DNA of 64,000 nucleotides from Caecitellus pseudoparvulus. Taxonomy: Eukaryota > Bigyra: Bicosoecida. Both the position numbers and the translations under genes were made by a program. Below are positions 40,601-55,600 of this stretch, in pieces (position 1 is the stretch's first letter; every line of letters begins with the position of its first letter). The notes under the pieces are model-generated. The model was not told where the DNA came from, ran no database searches, and saw only the letters and a program-made list of their open reading frames with translations. The stretch spans positions 1,116,001 through 1,180,000 of the forward strand of contig CBFFRQ010000069.1 in assembly GCA_965644315.1 (NCBI GenBank). The letters run 5' to 3'.

Positions 40601-43600
40601 TAGCTTCATTATTCAGGCAAAAGACTCTGTCGGTAGCAACAAGACTTCTGGTGGTGATTCCTTCTCTGTTACATTGGAAGGGGGCGCAGGCCCCATCCCG
40701 CAGCAGCTCTCGCTCCCGACGCAGTACATCGGAGGCGGGCAGTACTTGGTCTCATACACGACCACACTGTCAGGCAACTATTCCCTGAGCATTCTCGCAG
40801 GGGTGAGTAAAGGGTCGCTGACTTCTTCTGGTCAGCACATTCAGTGTGGCCTCGGAAGTGAATTTGCTTGCAGTCCTTTCAATGTTGTGGTTGCACCCGG
40901 AGCCACCACAGCAAGGACATCCGACGCTCTTTCAGGCGATGGGCTTCTACGAGGAGTAGTTGGGGAGGTCGCGCAATTTCATATCCAAGCAAAGGACACT
41001 TTCGGAAACCTGAAGCAAAGTGGGGGGGACTCCTTTGAGGTAAATGTGGTGGGGGTGTTGACCAACACCACGTACGCTGCCGACGTGTCCGATCTCGGAG
41101 ATGGCACATACTCGGTGCAGTACACAGCACTTCAGTCGGGTGAATACGACGTGATGGTTTCACTCGATGAACAACGCGTACTCACTCTTGGCACTCTTCA
41201 GCCTGCCCGCATCAGTGTCGTGCACGGAGCGCTGCACGGACCAAGCTGCACAATGGCTGGCCCTAACCTTGATGCCTCAACTTCTGGTGAGGAGGCAAAC
41301 GTCACAGTTTATGCTCGAGACGCATTTGGAAACTTGCGCACCGGAAAGGGACAAGGTGACGGCCAATCAGATGTCTTCTGGCTTACAGCGACCCATGCGG
41401 CTACTGGGGCTGTGGTAGAGTCAAGCTCCGTGAGGCACACTCTGGCCATCCAGGCAGATGGAGGCACATTCTCTATCGAAGCTATGGGCAAGTCAACCCC
41501 ATCTCTTCCTTTCGATGTGCCGCCGACAGTGCTGTCTGCAACCATCCTTGAGTATTGTGGCGTGGAAGTCAAGGTGCAGGAGGTGTCTGCTTTGCCAAGC
41601 AGACAGCTTCTGCTGACCCCGCTTCGACCAAGCACAGCGTGGTATGCCATGCATATGTGGGAAGTGAAAAGTGCTGCCCTGGTCTTGGGCTTGGGCCTCG
41701 GCTCTGCTCAGATTGAAACGGCAGCCTCTGGGCGGGGGGTTTACCCCATGTTGTTCACTTTGTACCAAGCGGGGCCGTGGCAGATGAACATAACGACTCC
41801 AGAGGGGCGCCATGTCAATGGTTCACCTCGCTCTGTCAACGTCAGTGTGTCCGGACCCGATGCAAGGTCTTCGGAGGCATATGGGCAGGGCCTTGTCGGG
41901 GGCATCGCAGGGGAGACTCTGCAGTATGGGGTTCAAGTTCGTGATGCAGGAGCTGTCGAAGAGCAAGTTATTCTCATTGTCTCGGAAGATGTACCCGAAA
42001 GGCCTGATGAGTATGCTTTCACGTGCTTGTCAGCCACAAGCTTAACCGTGAGCATCGCAGGAATAGCTTCTGAGCCTGTAGCCAGCTCTGGGTCGACCTC
42101 GACAGCGACTGCATTGGCAGACGCGCTCTCCGCACATCCACTGCTGGCAACTGCAGTTTCAAGTGGCCGGGCATCTGTTTCAGTCACTTTGCGATCAGGG
42201 TCGGCCAGCCCATTGTGTGGAGCTGGAGAGCTCGTGCACGTGTCCGTGTCAGGCATGGGGCACCTGCCTGCCGTTCAAGTTCTGACTCAGCCGAGTGCCC
42301 GGGCTACGATGGTCCATGCTGAACATTCGAGGGGCACGTCGAATTCCCGCATGGAAACCGTTCTTGTGTCTTGCATGGCTGAATCAGGTTCTGTGACGTT
42401 CGGCTTCAGGGGCTTGTCAGTTAATGTTTCGGCGGCCGCCCCGCTGTCTGGATCAGCTTCATCTGTGGAAGGGCTTCTGAACTCCATGGGCAGCATGGGA
42501 CAGGTGCGAGTCACAGGCAACGGCACGCAGCTCTGCTCCACGGGCGATGTCTTCATTACATTCCTTTCGTTGACAGGCAACGTCGAGCTGCCAAGTGTGT
42601 TCCCTGCAGCCAACATTTCGGTGTCTGAGGTCCTCCCTGGGATCCACCCACACTCTGGTACGTTCCGACTTGCCTGGGGACACGATACAACGGAGCCCAT
42701 CCGGCATGATGCTTCTGCTTCGGAGGTCTCAGCTGCTTTGGAGGGCCTAGAAAGTTTTGGGGCAGCCACCGTGACAGAGACCTTCGTGGGAACGTTGGCG
42801 GGTGGGAGAGCAAAATCCGTGGCGTGGTCAGTCACGTTTGACAGGTATGGCTTCCCCGCCATGATCGGAAACGTCCAAGCACTTGCCCCGCTGTTTTCTT
42901 CTTCTGCGCTGCAAGCTCCGTTAGGGGCAACAAGCTCGCCACGGGTGACAGTCACCGTCGTCAACGAAGGCACACAGGGAAATCCAAGACCCCAAGGAGT
43001 GGACTTGCCCGTCGTCTCTGCGTCGGTCAACCATACGTCATTGGACACCACAGTGGGAGGGAGGGAGCTTGTCCATGTCAACTGCACTGCTGATAATGGG
43101 ACCTTGCGATTGATTTTCTCACATGTTGAAGTGGTGCTGAGCAGTACCGCATCCTTGAGCACGGCGTCATCCACGCTGAACTCAGCCTCCACCATTGCCG
43201 CGGTGGGAGGGGTGGTGGTCACTAGTGATAGGGACTCCTCAATTTGCTCTCCCAGTGGATCCTCCATCCTCATTGCCTTTGTCGCAGACGGAGACATGTC
43301 GCAGCTGGTTGCGGATGGGCAGGACCTGGCTCTGAGTGGTGGCCGTGGAAGCGTGGTTGTGTCCCTTGCCACCAATGGAGGTCTGCAAGTGACTCCGTCC
43401 CAAGAATCGGGCCTCTACAGTGTATCCTACACTCCAGTTCTGAAGGGGCAGTACATTGTCCAGACGTTCCTCAACGGGGGTCTTGTCTCGACTTCACATG
43501 ACGTTATCGTTACAGTGCTGCCGTCTGAAGTTCGCGCACATGCACCCAGCTGCAGCCACACCGCTCAAGCGTTTGCAGTCCAGGGAGAGGAAGAGACTTT

Positions 43601-46600
43601 CCTGATACAGGCACGTGATGTCCACATGAACGAGCTTGATGGACCTCTTGCTAGCCGTGATGAGTTCTTGGTTTTTGTTGATGGTGTTGCGGCTACCGAA
43701 GCTGGGCATTCTGGCGAGCATGTGCGCTTGCGAGCAGAAGTGTCTAGCGACGCACCAAACACTGATGGAACCTACAAAGTGGCATACCTTCCCACTAAGG
43801 CAGGGACGTTTAAAGTGCACGCATCTTTGCGGCGCTCAGGGGGCCTCTTGGCGACCTACTTCAGAAGCTCCGACTTTTCCAGCCCTGTGCTGGCCGACGC
43901 TGTTGGGAACCTAACCCACTGCCCCCCCAACCTCATTGAATGTGATTCAACTCGTGTGGATTCCGCCGTTGACTTTGATTGGGGGCTGCTGGCTCCCCTG
44001 CCGGACTTCCCCGGCGACTTTTTCAGCGTCAGATGGAGTGGAGATGTCCTCTCACCATACACAGGAGCAATCCGCTTCACAGTCATCGCAGACGATGGAG
44101 CACGACTCATCATCAACGGAAAAGCCATCATTGACCAGTTTGACTTTTCGGAGGATCGCATGGGAGGCACAATTGAACTTGTAGGAGGGCGCATGTACAG
44201 TATTCAGCTGGAAGTCAAGGAAAGCACCGGGCGCGCTTCTGCGAAGCTGGAATGGAGCTACCCGGGTAGAACTTCTCATACTGTCCCAAGTTCGCACCTC
44301 TTCTTCACTCGCCATATCGCACGCTCCCCTTCCACCGTGGTCATCGTCCCAGGCGCAGTTTCTGCGATGGCAACCACCGCGGCTGGACATGGACTGGTTG
44401 GCTCCGTTGCTGGGAGTGTGGCCTCCTTCACGATCACAGCCAGGGACTCCGCCGAGAACGTCAGGTTCAACAGTGGTGCGGATTCTTTCCAAGTAGAAGT
44501 GGTGGGGCAAAGCGATTGGGCCTTGCAAGGGCGCACGAACGATCAAGCAGGAAGCGCTCCGCATAGCGTGCCTGCCCTAGTGCAACCCGTTGACTGGCGA
44601 AGCTTACCTGGCACAGCCAGCATTCAGGCGGGGTCTTCTACGCTATACAGCTCCATTGACTTGACTTCACATGTTCAGCGGGGGGACCGCCTTGTTATTG
44701 GTCAGGAGTTGCACACAGTGTCATTCGAGGGACAGTTTGACTCACGTCAAGTGCCGCTGCAGCGAGCGCTTGGAGGAGACGCCGTATCAAACTTGACTGT
44801 CTTTGCTGCCGGACCTGCAACTGGAACTCACGCTGTGTCTTTCACTCCCACCGTTCGGGGGCAATACTCTGTTTCTGTGCTCAGGCCGGCCGTGCAGGAA
44901 GTGCAGTACTTCAGCATCTCAGCCTCGACGGCAATTCGCGGCACCTTCGCAATTGAAGCAATGGGGAAGAGATCGCTTGCTTTAAACGTGGCATCAACTG
45001 AGTCAAGCCTGATGGCATCGATCTCGGCCATGGGCCCCGCCTTCGCCTCGGTGACAGTGTCAGTGGTTCCTCCAGCGCTGAGTGCAAACATGAGCCTTGC
45101 ATGGTTCGTAACGTTCAGCCCAGAAGATGGCAATGTGGAGCTGCTGAGACTTGACACCCGTGGGTTGGTTGCAAACGATTTGTCGGTGGACATGCGAACC
45201 CTGACCGAAGGTGTCCGCAAGCAGCACATCTCCGGATCCCCCTTCTCCATGACTGTCGTGCCATCTGACAGCAGCGCCGCTATGTCCACTGCATTCGGAA
45301 GCGGGCTCTCCTCAGCCACTGCGGGGAAAGTAGCGAATTTCACCATTCAGTCAAAGGATGAATATGGAAATAATCGGTTGACTGCTCAGGGCCCAGAGGA
45401 CTACGTGATATTTGGCTCGCTGGCCTCCCCGGCGGACTCCAGCGTCGAGGCGCGAAGCAGTGGTTTCAACGCGACCTACCGCCACCTGGATGACGGAAAG
45501 ACGGAAGTCACATATGTAGCGAACGTTACTGGAGACTACATTATCTCCGTTGGTATGGTTGATAGGAAAGCCAAGTACCTGCTTCAAGTACGTTTGCCAA
45601 GGGGCCCACGAAGCACGGGCGAGTTCCTCTTCTCATGGGCCGGGCATGACTCAGTGCCTCTTGCATCTGATGCTGAGGCAGCTGATGTCAGTGAGGCCTT
45701 GTCTCGCATGCCTGGCATTCGAAATGTGGATGTGACTGGTGAGATTCACTCAGACGGGGCGGACTTTGAAATTGCCTTCATCCACGATGCTGCGCTTGAG
45801 CTGGACCTTGTTCTAGCTACTGGTCAGAGTTCACCTTCCGCGGCCATCGTGACCTTGACGAAAGTGCAGCCAATGTCCTTGCGCCACATCAAAACTCAGG
45901 CTCAGCCCATTCTCAACGAAGTGCAGACACTAGTCGTTCAAGGGGAACCTCATGACACCTTCCAACTTATGCGGGCAGGGCAGCGCACTGTCCCGCTTCA
46001 CATCGGGTCTACGAGCCAAGAAGTGCAGGATGCCCTCCACGCACTTTCATCAGTGCACTCCGTTCAAGTGGAGGCACTTCCCCCTGCAGGGAACTCATCA
46101 TCATGGCACGTTACGTTCTTGGCGCAAGCACTGGATGGGAGGCTTACCCACCACACACACCTCGGGCCGCAACCACTCCTCACAGTGCATGCCTCAGAGG
46201 ACAACGTCACCTCGGCCTCATTCAGTGCGCTTGTTCTTCCCACAGCTCAGCGAGGGGCTGCGCCGTTTCTTACTCGCGTACTCCCTTCGAGTCTTGCCGC
46301 TACGATGACGTCGGCGACAGAAGATGCAACACGAGGCTTAACCTCCGGCACCTATAACACCACTGCATCATTCCACATTGAAGAGCGTGATGCGTTCGGT
46401 AATCGCATCTACTCTGACCACGACGTTGAAGTGCAAGTTCTGAGGCTTACGAGGGGCAGCAGCATTGCAGGGTCGCTAGCGTTGCAGCTGTCTGGATTCC
46501 GTACACCCTTCCTCCAGGCTCAAGGTCTCAGCGCCGCAGCTATAGAGGTCGAGCTAGAAGCACTGCCTATAATCGGATCTGTCTCAGTGCTTGAGAGAAA

Positions 46601-49600
46601 TTTGTCCACTTCTGTGGTCGAGTTCGCCGTCACCTTCAATAGTGATGCTGGAGATCTGCCACCACTGGCTGTGGAAACGAAAAACTTTGCAACAGGCATG
46701 TCTGCCGAAATTCTTGCTTGTGAGCGATTCCAACACCAACGAGTAACGCTTTTGGCACCAAGTAACTCAAGCATTGGAGGAGAATTCGCCTTGGTCTGGA
46801 ATGGACACGAGTCCTCGCGGCTAAGTGTCGAGGCGAGCAATGAGGACGTGCGACGTGCTCTGCAGGCACTGCCAGGCGTGCTCTCAGCCCGCGTAGCAAC
46901 ACCACCCGCCTTAGAACTTGGACAAATCCGAAACTGGGACGTCTTTTTCGAGTCGGTCACCTCTCCGCTGTCTCTGCTAGTCCCTGAAGGCCGCTGGCTG
47001 GTCGGGTCAGGGAGCCGAGTGGTCGTCGAGGAGGCATGCCCGGCAGGGCACACTTTCGCCACCACTGCTGGGAGGCTGCCTCCTGCCTTCTACCTTCAAC
47101 TCTCGGGGCCTGAAACTGTGTCAGGTGTCGTGACCCCTGCCGGGGCCGGCATGCACCTTGCACAGTATAAGGTCCCGAGGAGCGGGGACTACAGGATGGA
47201 CGTCTCTCTGCTGACCCCAGGAGGGCTGCTTGGGGAATACTTCAGTAATCGATGGCTGCACGGGGCTGCAGCCATGAAACGGGTGGACAGCCATGTCAAT
47301 TTCTTCTGGAAGACTCTCATCCTTCCAACGGCAGAGGACTTCGTTTCCATTCGGTGGACAGGCTTCATTGTGTTTCCATTCAGTGAACGCTTCACCTTTA
47401 CTGCTCACGTCAATGATGGGTTGAAGCTTTGGATCGGCGACGAAGTAGTGATTGATGCCTTTGACCTTGCATTCAATTCCTCGACTCAAGGAGACTTTGC
47501 GGAAGCTCGAGGCACACTGTCTTTCAAGGCTGTGAAAGACCAGCCCTACCCTGTACAAATCGAGTATCGGGAGAACACTGAAAGCGCAGTGGCAAGACTA
47601 TACTGGCAGAGTTCCTCCCAGCCAAGGGTCCTGGTTCCACCTGCTCACTTGTACTATGCAGCTGAGCCCATCTCAGGTTCCCCATTCACCATTCAATCTG
47701 TGGGTATCGTCCCAAGGCGTCCACAGGGTGTCGAGGTGGAGGTGCTGTCCTCCCAGGGCTTGCGTGTACAGTGGACACCGCCACTGGAAGATGGAGGGTC
47801 TGCCATTTCTCAGTACCAAGTTCAATGGTACACTTCTCAGCCTGAGGTTGAGATTCAAACGCTTGTGCTGTCGGGTGTGTCCGGCAGCGCTGAGGCAAGC
47901 CTCTTCATTGTCAGCTTCCAAGGCTTTCACACTGAAGCAATGGCTGTGGGCAGCCCTTCCAATGCTGTTGAGGAGCAGATAGAACGGATGCCGGGAATTG
48001 GTGATGTCCAAGTTGTGTGTGCAACTCAGGAGCAATGGGGGCAGCTGCCTTGCCCTCAAGACACCGCCGGGCGTGTCGTGTATGAAGTGGCTTTCCTCTC
48101 GTACGTCAGACAAGTCCATGCGGCGCCCCATGGAAACTACGCAACAGCTGATGTACCTAATTTGGAGGTGCAAGGTGCCCTCGGTGTCGGCCAGCATGAG
48201 GTGTGCGTCTCAGGGCACGTGACCGTGGCTTGCAACGCATCGCAGTCGCGTGACGGGGGAGACTATGGGGGCTTTTGCTCCCCAGCTGCAGATAACCCGT
48301 GCGGCATCGTTTCAGCCAGCGACCTGCAAGCCTCTCACAGAAAACTGCAGTACGATATCCAACGCCTGTCACCGGGAGTTGAGTACTACGTGCGGGTATT
48401 GGCGTACAACTCGCAAGGCTGGGGTTTCGCCACAACTGCCAAGACTGAAGTCCCGCGTGATACACCGGAGCCACCACAAAGCCCTTCACTTCGTCTCTTT
48501 GGAGACGAGCCTGATGCTCTCCTTGTCCAGTGGGAAGCCCCCAAGAGCGACCGAGGAGCACCGGTGACACACTTCACAGTGTCTTGGCGGGCCGTGAATG
48601 AGTCAAGCTCACCCTGGCTTGAAGCCACATTGCCTGTTTCCGAAGCAGCATCAGGCATGCAAGGGCCGGACCATTTTTCCTACGTCATCAAGGAGCTACA
48701 GCCTGGATACGAAGTTGGAGTTACGGTTCAAGCCACCAATGCTGTCGGTCGCAGCTCTCGGGCGGCGACCATGCCCCACTCAGCGGTGCCATCTGCACAA
48801 GCAGATGTGATTGAAGCCGGGGGCGTTACAGTTGAAGCGCGCTATGTGGGAGCTGGTGTCTCGGTACATGAGTCCAGCAGCACCCTGCACGTTTCCTGGG
48901 TCCCGCCTCAGGATGCTCGAGGCTCGCAACTTGAGTCATTCAGAGTAACTGCATGCTCTGGTCCAGGAAGGCAGGAGATTCAGTCAGTTGCGATCGAGAA
49001 CTCTGAGGGGGGTTCATTTCAATTGCAGATCTCGTCCGAGACGAGTATTCCTTTGTCGTGGAACGCCACCGCAAAGGAAGTCAGGTCTGCCCTCCTCGGC
49101 TTCAACAGTGTTTCCGACGTTCAAGTTGAACGTGTTGATGTTCTACCTGCACCAGCTACGTCTAGTGGCGGAGTGCGCTGGTATCTCAACTTTGAAGAGG
49201 ACATGGGACAAGTGGCACCTGTGGTTGTGCATGATGAGCACTTAATTGGCTCTGGCCCACCAGGAACCCTCTCAGTGACAGTCCAAGTGGGTCTGACTGT
49301 CCAAGCTTCGGCGACAGCATCGTTGTCACAAGGCGGCCAAGAAATAGTTGTGAATACTGCTGACATGGTGGAAAGGGTGGATGAACTAGACTGGGTGCAG
49401 TACGGGTCAAGTTCGAGCAACACTGCACGAGTGTCGCAAGTTCAAACCGACGGGGCTTTGACACGGCTTCGCCTTGAGAGCAGCCTCGAACCAACGAGTT
49501 CTGGAAGCGGTGCACTACTGGTTGGTCAAACTCCACGTGGGAAGATGTGCGGGGGTCAAACGATGCGCTTCGTTCAGTTCGAGGCCACTCAGCCTCGCTA

Positions 49601-52600
49601 CGAGCTGACACTTGAAGATTTGAAGCCTGGAGCTTCCATTGCAGTGTCCGTCAGTACCATGAGCAACAGAGGGCTTTCAAAGAGCAGGCTTGCAACGCCA
49701 GGTTCCATTGCTCCTCCTTTGCAAGCACCCGATAGGCCACAGTCTGCGATGCTCTCCTCCCCTTCGTCTTCCTCTCTGCAGGTCAGCTTCCGTGCACCCA
49801 CATCAAATGGGGGTTCTCCGATCACTCAGTACATCGTCGAGTGGGACATGAGCTCAAACTTCAGCGGGGGACCACAGGCGAAGCCCTTAGGGCAGCACTC
49901 GATTGAAGTGCAACCAGGAGCTTGTGAAGTCACGCCATGCCGTCATGAGTTTGGCGGGCTAGAGACCGGACAGGAGTATTTCGTTCGGGTGTTTGCTTTC
50001 AACCGTTTCGGGTTCAGCGCTCGGTCTGCATCGCCTGTGCCAGCATCCATGGCGCCGACCACCTTTGCCATGCCGCCGAGTCGCGTTCTGGTGACACCGT
50101 CTGGCTCTGACGCTGTGAATGTGTCCTTTCCTGCTTCCGAGTCCGTGGGGGGGGCCGCGGTGTCCAAGTACAAGATTGAATGGGACGCGCAAGGCCCACC
50201 GCCTGTGCAGACAGAAGCCCTGTACTCCCTCCATGATGTTTTCACGATTGTGATCTCGGGAGCGGAGAACAACTTGGCCGGCTCGTTTCGCCTTGTACTG
50301 GATGGCGCTCGCACCGCTTCATTGGCAGCTGACGCGACACCAGCCGACGTGGCTTCGCAGCTGGAGAGCTTGCCCAGTGCAGGCAGCGTCGCTGTCTCGC
50401 GCCGCCAACTAGCCATGACGTGGGGCTTTGCGTGGGATGTGACGTTCCTTGCGTACAATGCTATGCCGCATGCTTTCACCCTGGAGAGCTCGCTCCGCGG
50501 TTCAAACCTGCACTCTGAGATCAAAAGAACTGTGTCGGCACTAGCAGGTTTTGAGCGACAAGTGGTCGCTTTGGAGAGTGGTGACACTCGCACACTAGTA
50601 GGGTCATTTGCGTTGAGTTTTGAGGGACACCAAACCGTGCTCTTGCCTGTGAACGCCTCTGCAGACCAAGTCCAGCGCGCAATCGATGCACTGGAGACCG
50701 CTGGGGAGGTGCTGGTGCAGTCCAGCACAACCATCACAACCCGCTCATTCACAGTGACGTTCTTAACTAGGCTGGGAAACCTGCCAGAGCTCATTGTTTC
50801 AGTACAGAACTGCTTAGATATGTCAGCAGGCAGTCCACGCCCAACGTTTGAGGTGGCTGAGATCCAGGCAGGGCGTTTGCCATCTATGGCGGGTCCCCTA
50901 CGTGGCTCAACAGAAGTGCATGCCCATACCGATGCACAAGCACCATACTCTGTCGTAATAGACGGGCTAGAAATGGGAATCGGATACCATTTCCGAGTTT
51001 CGGCTTGGAATGGAGTCGGTGACACGTTCGGCAAGTCCCAGTACGCCTCCCCTGCGCTGGTGACTCCTGCCCGCAAGCTCGGGCGCCCGGCAAGCGTTTC
51101 ATCCGAGCACATTTCTGCAGACTCCTTGATGGTCTCATGGCAGAATGCGGCAGGCACTGGTGAGCACCTCATTGATGCGGTAGAGGTGGAGTGGGATACG
51201 TCAACACCTGCCATGGAGCAGCAGCGACTGACTCTCTCTGCAACAGGTCAGCTGACTGGCAGCGTCGACGTGTCGCTCCGGGGAGACAACACTGCAACAG
51301 TCAGCGCGGCATCAAGTGAAGAAGAGGTGAAGCAGGCAATTGAGCAACTTGGGGGAGCAGGGATCGTACGGGTGACGGCATCCCCCGCATACCCCTCTGG
51401 GACGGCGTTTCATGTTCACTTCCTCACAGCCGTTGGAGATCTCCCAGAGCTGCTCGTGGTGAGGAACGGTCTTGAGGGGCTTGATGCCCGCGTAAGTGTC
51501 TTGACCCTTGTGGATGGTGCTGAGCCAGACTTTGACGGAGGGAGTGTTGGTGTTCAAGTCCTCCCTCTCGGACAGGTACTGGTCCCGGCTGAGCCTGAGG
51601 TGCAAATCATCTCTCTGGTATCTGAGGCAAATGACCTGCATGGTGACGTGTTCATAAACTATGCTGGACAAACAGGCGCATTCCCACTTGAACCAATCGA
51701 TACCGCCGAAGATGTCAAGGGCAAGCTGCAAGCGCTGCCCGGAATTGGGACAGTCGAAGTGTCGAAGCGAGTGCTGAACCAAACGACGAGTGTCCCGCGA
51801 CAGCGGCAAGAGGTTTCTTGGGCCGTGACATTTTCTGACGAACCTGGGATCGTCCAGCCACTCATCATGCTGCAGACAGACCCTGCAGCGCAGAAGGGAA
51901 CTGCTGTTGCTGGAGGGCGGGCTGGGAGCAGCCACGGCCTCAAGGGTACTGCAGCCGTCGCGACAGTCAGAAGGGCCACACTGGGTGCCGTCCCTCAAAG
52001 TGTCCACCTCCCTCTTGGACGAAGTGACATGACTTTCTTCGTGCGAGCAAGGTTTTTAGGTTCTCAGGGCCCTGGGCCGTTCAGCACTGCGCGCTTCGGC
52101 TCGAGGTTGGCGCCTGCCCCGCCTCAACCAGTGCAAGACGCGCTGGTGGCGAAGCTGGGACCTTCAAGCGTGGAGATCTCTTGGATGCCATCCCAGATAG
52201 GTACGTCAGCCTCCAGGTACGTGGTGCAGTGGTCTCCTTCAAGTTCTTTCGAGACTGGTGTTCAGGAAGCCAGTGTCTCGGCGAACGACACACTCGCGCA
52301 CGCTTCCGGGCGCTTGGCCACTGCCGTGCGCAATCTGGCATCCACGCCCACCTACTTCCGTGTTCTCGCTGCTTCCAGCATCGGCTACAGTAGACCGACT
52401 CTCGCACACCTTGATCCTTGGCATGCAGCCCAAACGTTTACCCTCTCGCTGACAAGCTCAGTCCCAGAGAATGGCACCTTCCAGCTTGAGGCTGGAGGTG
52501 TTCAGACAGCGCCCATTCCAGCATCATCGTCCGCGCAAGAACTTCAGGGCTTTCTGGCACAATTGCCCTTGGTGCCTTGTGTTTCTGTGCGGCTGCTTGA

Positions 52601-55600
52601 CGAGTCGGCTGTGGCGGATCCATTCGCCAACTTCACAACCAAACGGACCTGGACCCTGCACTTCCACTGTCAAGAAAAGAACTCTACGACATCGCTGGCA
52701 GTCAGCTCATACAACACGTCGATCATGCCGGTCATCGTGCGTGCTTCAGAAGCCGCTCCTGGAAACGTGGTCGACCTCGGTGTGCCTTCGGCGCCTCTCG
52801 CACCTGTTGCTTCGCTGCACGTCGTATCAGGGGAATACCTGGGTGTCATCATTCGACCTGCAGAGAATTTTGGGCAAAGCCCCACAGAAAAGTACATCGT
52901 GGAGTGGGACACAAGTCCCTTCTTTGCAGGCTTGACCTCCCCGGGTGAAGCCGCCTCACGTTCCGAGACCGTGTCAGCCGCGTCGTGCAGGTTGCTGCCC
53001 TTAAGCGACTACTGTGACTGGGACACCGCAACCGGTACTGTCCGCTTCAAGCTCCCCGGGAGTGACTCTCACCCCTTGGTCGAAGGCTCGCAATACTACG
53101 TCCGGGTGCAGGCAGTGGACACTCTCAGCAAACAGTCTGCCCCGACCCTTACTAGCCCCCAGTCCGCGACGCCCCTTCCGCAACTTCCACACACACTGGA
53201 CAGCTTGCACGTCAGCAGGTCGCCAAACTATGTATCCAACCAACTCTTGCTCTCTGTCGCAGCCCCCAGTGTTGACGAGAACGGGTTCAAAGTTCATGCT
53301 GGCGGGAGCGAGGTAGTTGCCTGGCGAGTCGAGCTGGCGGCCAATCCGGACTTTCACGGTTCCCGACAAGTAGACATTCCAAATTACGTCGACGGCACAG
53401 CAAACAGTGTCCAACAGTGCCTGAATGGGGTTCCTTGTCATATGCAACTCGGAGCTGAGGTCCAAGCGGTGGATGTTTCATCACGAGAAGGCAGCTTCAA
53501 TTCGGGCAGCTTTAGACTGTCCGTGCAGGGCAGCTCAACGCCATGCTTGGCTGTGAACTCCTCTGCAGCCTCGGTGCAAGCAAATCTTGACGCTCTACTT
53601 GGCTCAAGTGGGCTTTTTGCTGTTGCATCTGCTGAACTGTCCAACGGGCTGAGAACCCACAGGCGCTTCTTTATTCGTTTTGCTGGAGCAGACGTGAGTG
53701 GGGACCAGCCTCTGCTCCAAGTGAGCTTGGAAGGATGCCAGGCGTTTGCAGCAGGGCCGGGGCTGACTGGCTCTGGATTCGATGTTTCTGTCCAGCGCCT
53801 GATCCCAGGCTCCCTGCTGGAGCAGGGCACTGTGTACCATATTCGTGCCAGGGCCGTCACAGCAGTCGGCGCCGGCGCTCCAGCAGTCGCAACGGGCAGC
53901 CCAATCTACCCGGCGGGCCTTGCCTCCCCACCAGCCGGTCCGGTGACTGTGGAAGCCGTGGTGGACAACAGTCTCGAGCTCTTTGTTCGCTGGGCGGCTC
54001 CAGCAAATCAAGGAGGGGCTTCTTTGTCTGGGTATGTTGTTCGCTGGCGGGCGGCCCCATTAGGATCGCCACAAGGGCCATGGTGCGGCACTGGGAATGA
54101 TACAGACTGTTTGTTTGTTGAGGCGCACTCAACCAGCGCAACGCTGCCCGTGCCAATCGCGGGGGTTCCCTACCAGGTGGCCGTCTTCGCCCGAACTTTC
54201 CGTGGTGACGGAGCTGTCGCACTTGCCACCCCAACATGCCAAGCTGGGTTGGAAGACTGCATTCCTCACGTGCCAGGATTCCCTGACCGCATCGTCTCTC
54301 GAGCTTTGCCTTCACAGCCAATGAACTTCATTGCTGGGGGGCTTCTGTCTCCGAACGCTTTCTCAGCTTCCAGCGTACAGCTGTCGTGGGCCGAGCCAAC
54401 AGACGACGGAGATGCCCCCATCTTGAAGTACAAAGTAGAGTGGGACACGTCTCCAACATTCGATTCCAGTGTGAGTGGTATGCCACTGTCATTTGATTCT
54501 GCGTTGGGCATGTCCCCAGAAATCCTGGGGCCTTTTTCGGCAGGCGAAGTGTTCTACGAGGTGACAAGCCTGCAGCCAGGTGTGACCATGTTCTTCAGAG
54601 TCACAGCTGCAAACAGTCTTGGCTTTGGCGTTGAATCTGCCCTGCAGTCATCCACGCCCTTGGAGCTGCCATCTGTGCCAACAGACGTACTGCTTGTCAC
54701 TCAGCCAGAATCCGAGTCTGCCGAGAAGCAAGGCACGTCCTTGATTGTGCAACTGAGTCAACCTGTGAGCATCGGTGGGTCCTCAATCATTGAGTACTTT
54801 GTCGAGTGGGCCTTGGAGTCTTTTGATGGGGAAACCCCAGACCAACAGGTTGTCAGCATTGACGTGTCTGGAGGTGCAGCTGTCGGTGGTTTCCTGCGCT
54901 GCCGCCTGGACACTTCACCCGCCGCCTGCCCACACTGCCCGGTGCAAGGTGTTTTCGTTTCACCTCGCTTCTCCGTCTCTGCTTCAGCCTCGGAGGTCAA
55001 GCAGGCCATTGAAGTGATGCCGAATACCGGCCAAGTTGCTGTCAGCGGTGGTGTGCCGTCGACGAACGGATCCACCGCATGGGTGATCACTTTCCTGCAC
55101 GTGACAGGTCCGATGCCAAGTCTCACCATAGACACCAGCCACGTAACTTCCAGTACATCGCTGGCAGATGTGACGGTTTCAGTGAATTCCGTAGATCCGC
55201 GACGCGTCCCAGGCAGGACGGTGTCAGGCTACTGTCAAGGGCAGCCTAGCTGCCATCGCGTGGCCCCAGCACCCGAACCGCACAGCCCTACTCAGGTTTC
55301 AATCACTGGTCTTGTCCCAGGTGAAAGGATCTTTGTTCGGGCCACTGCACGCAATGCGCTGGGGCTTGGTCCCACCCAAGTCAGTGCACCAGTCTCCCTG
55401 TCGCCACCACTCCAACCTCCCAGTCCGCCCACCTCGGCCACCAACTTACTCGGCAAACCCACACTGTATAGGCTGGGGTCGAACATGCTTCAAGTGGCGT
55501 ATGGTCCTCCACGGTTTGATGGTGGGGACCCGGTTGTGAAGTATAAAATCGAATGGGATCCGTCTCCATTGTTCGACTCCGGGGGCACAGGCCCGGGTGG

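Noticed and set aside
42287-43375. Minus-strand frames of about 360-420 residues inside the giant gene, also at 49943-51214
   Set aside because: The plus-strand frame is continuous and rich in domains here. The reverse frames are compositionally biased Thr/Ser/Pro shadows without domains.
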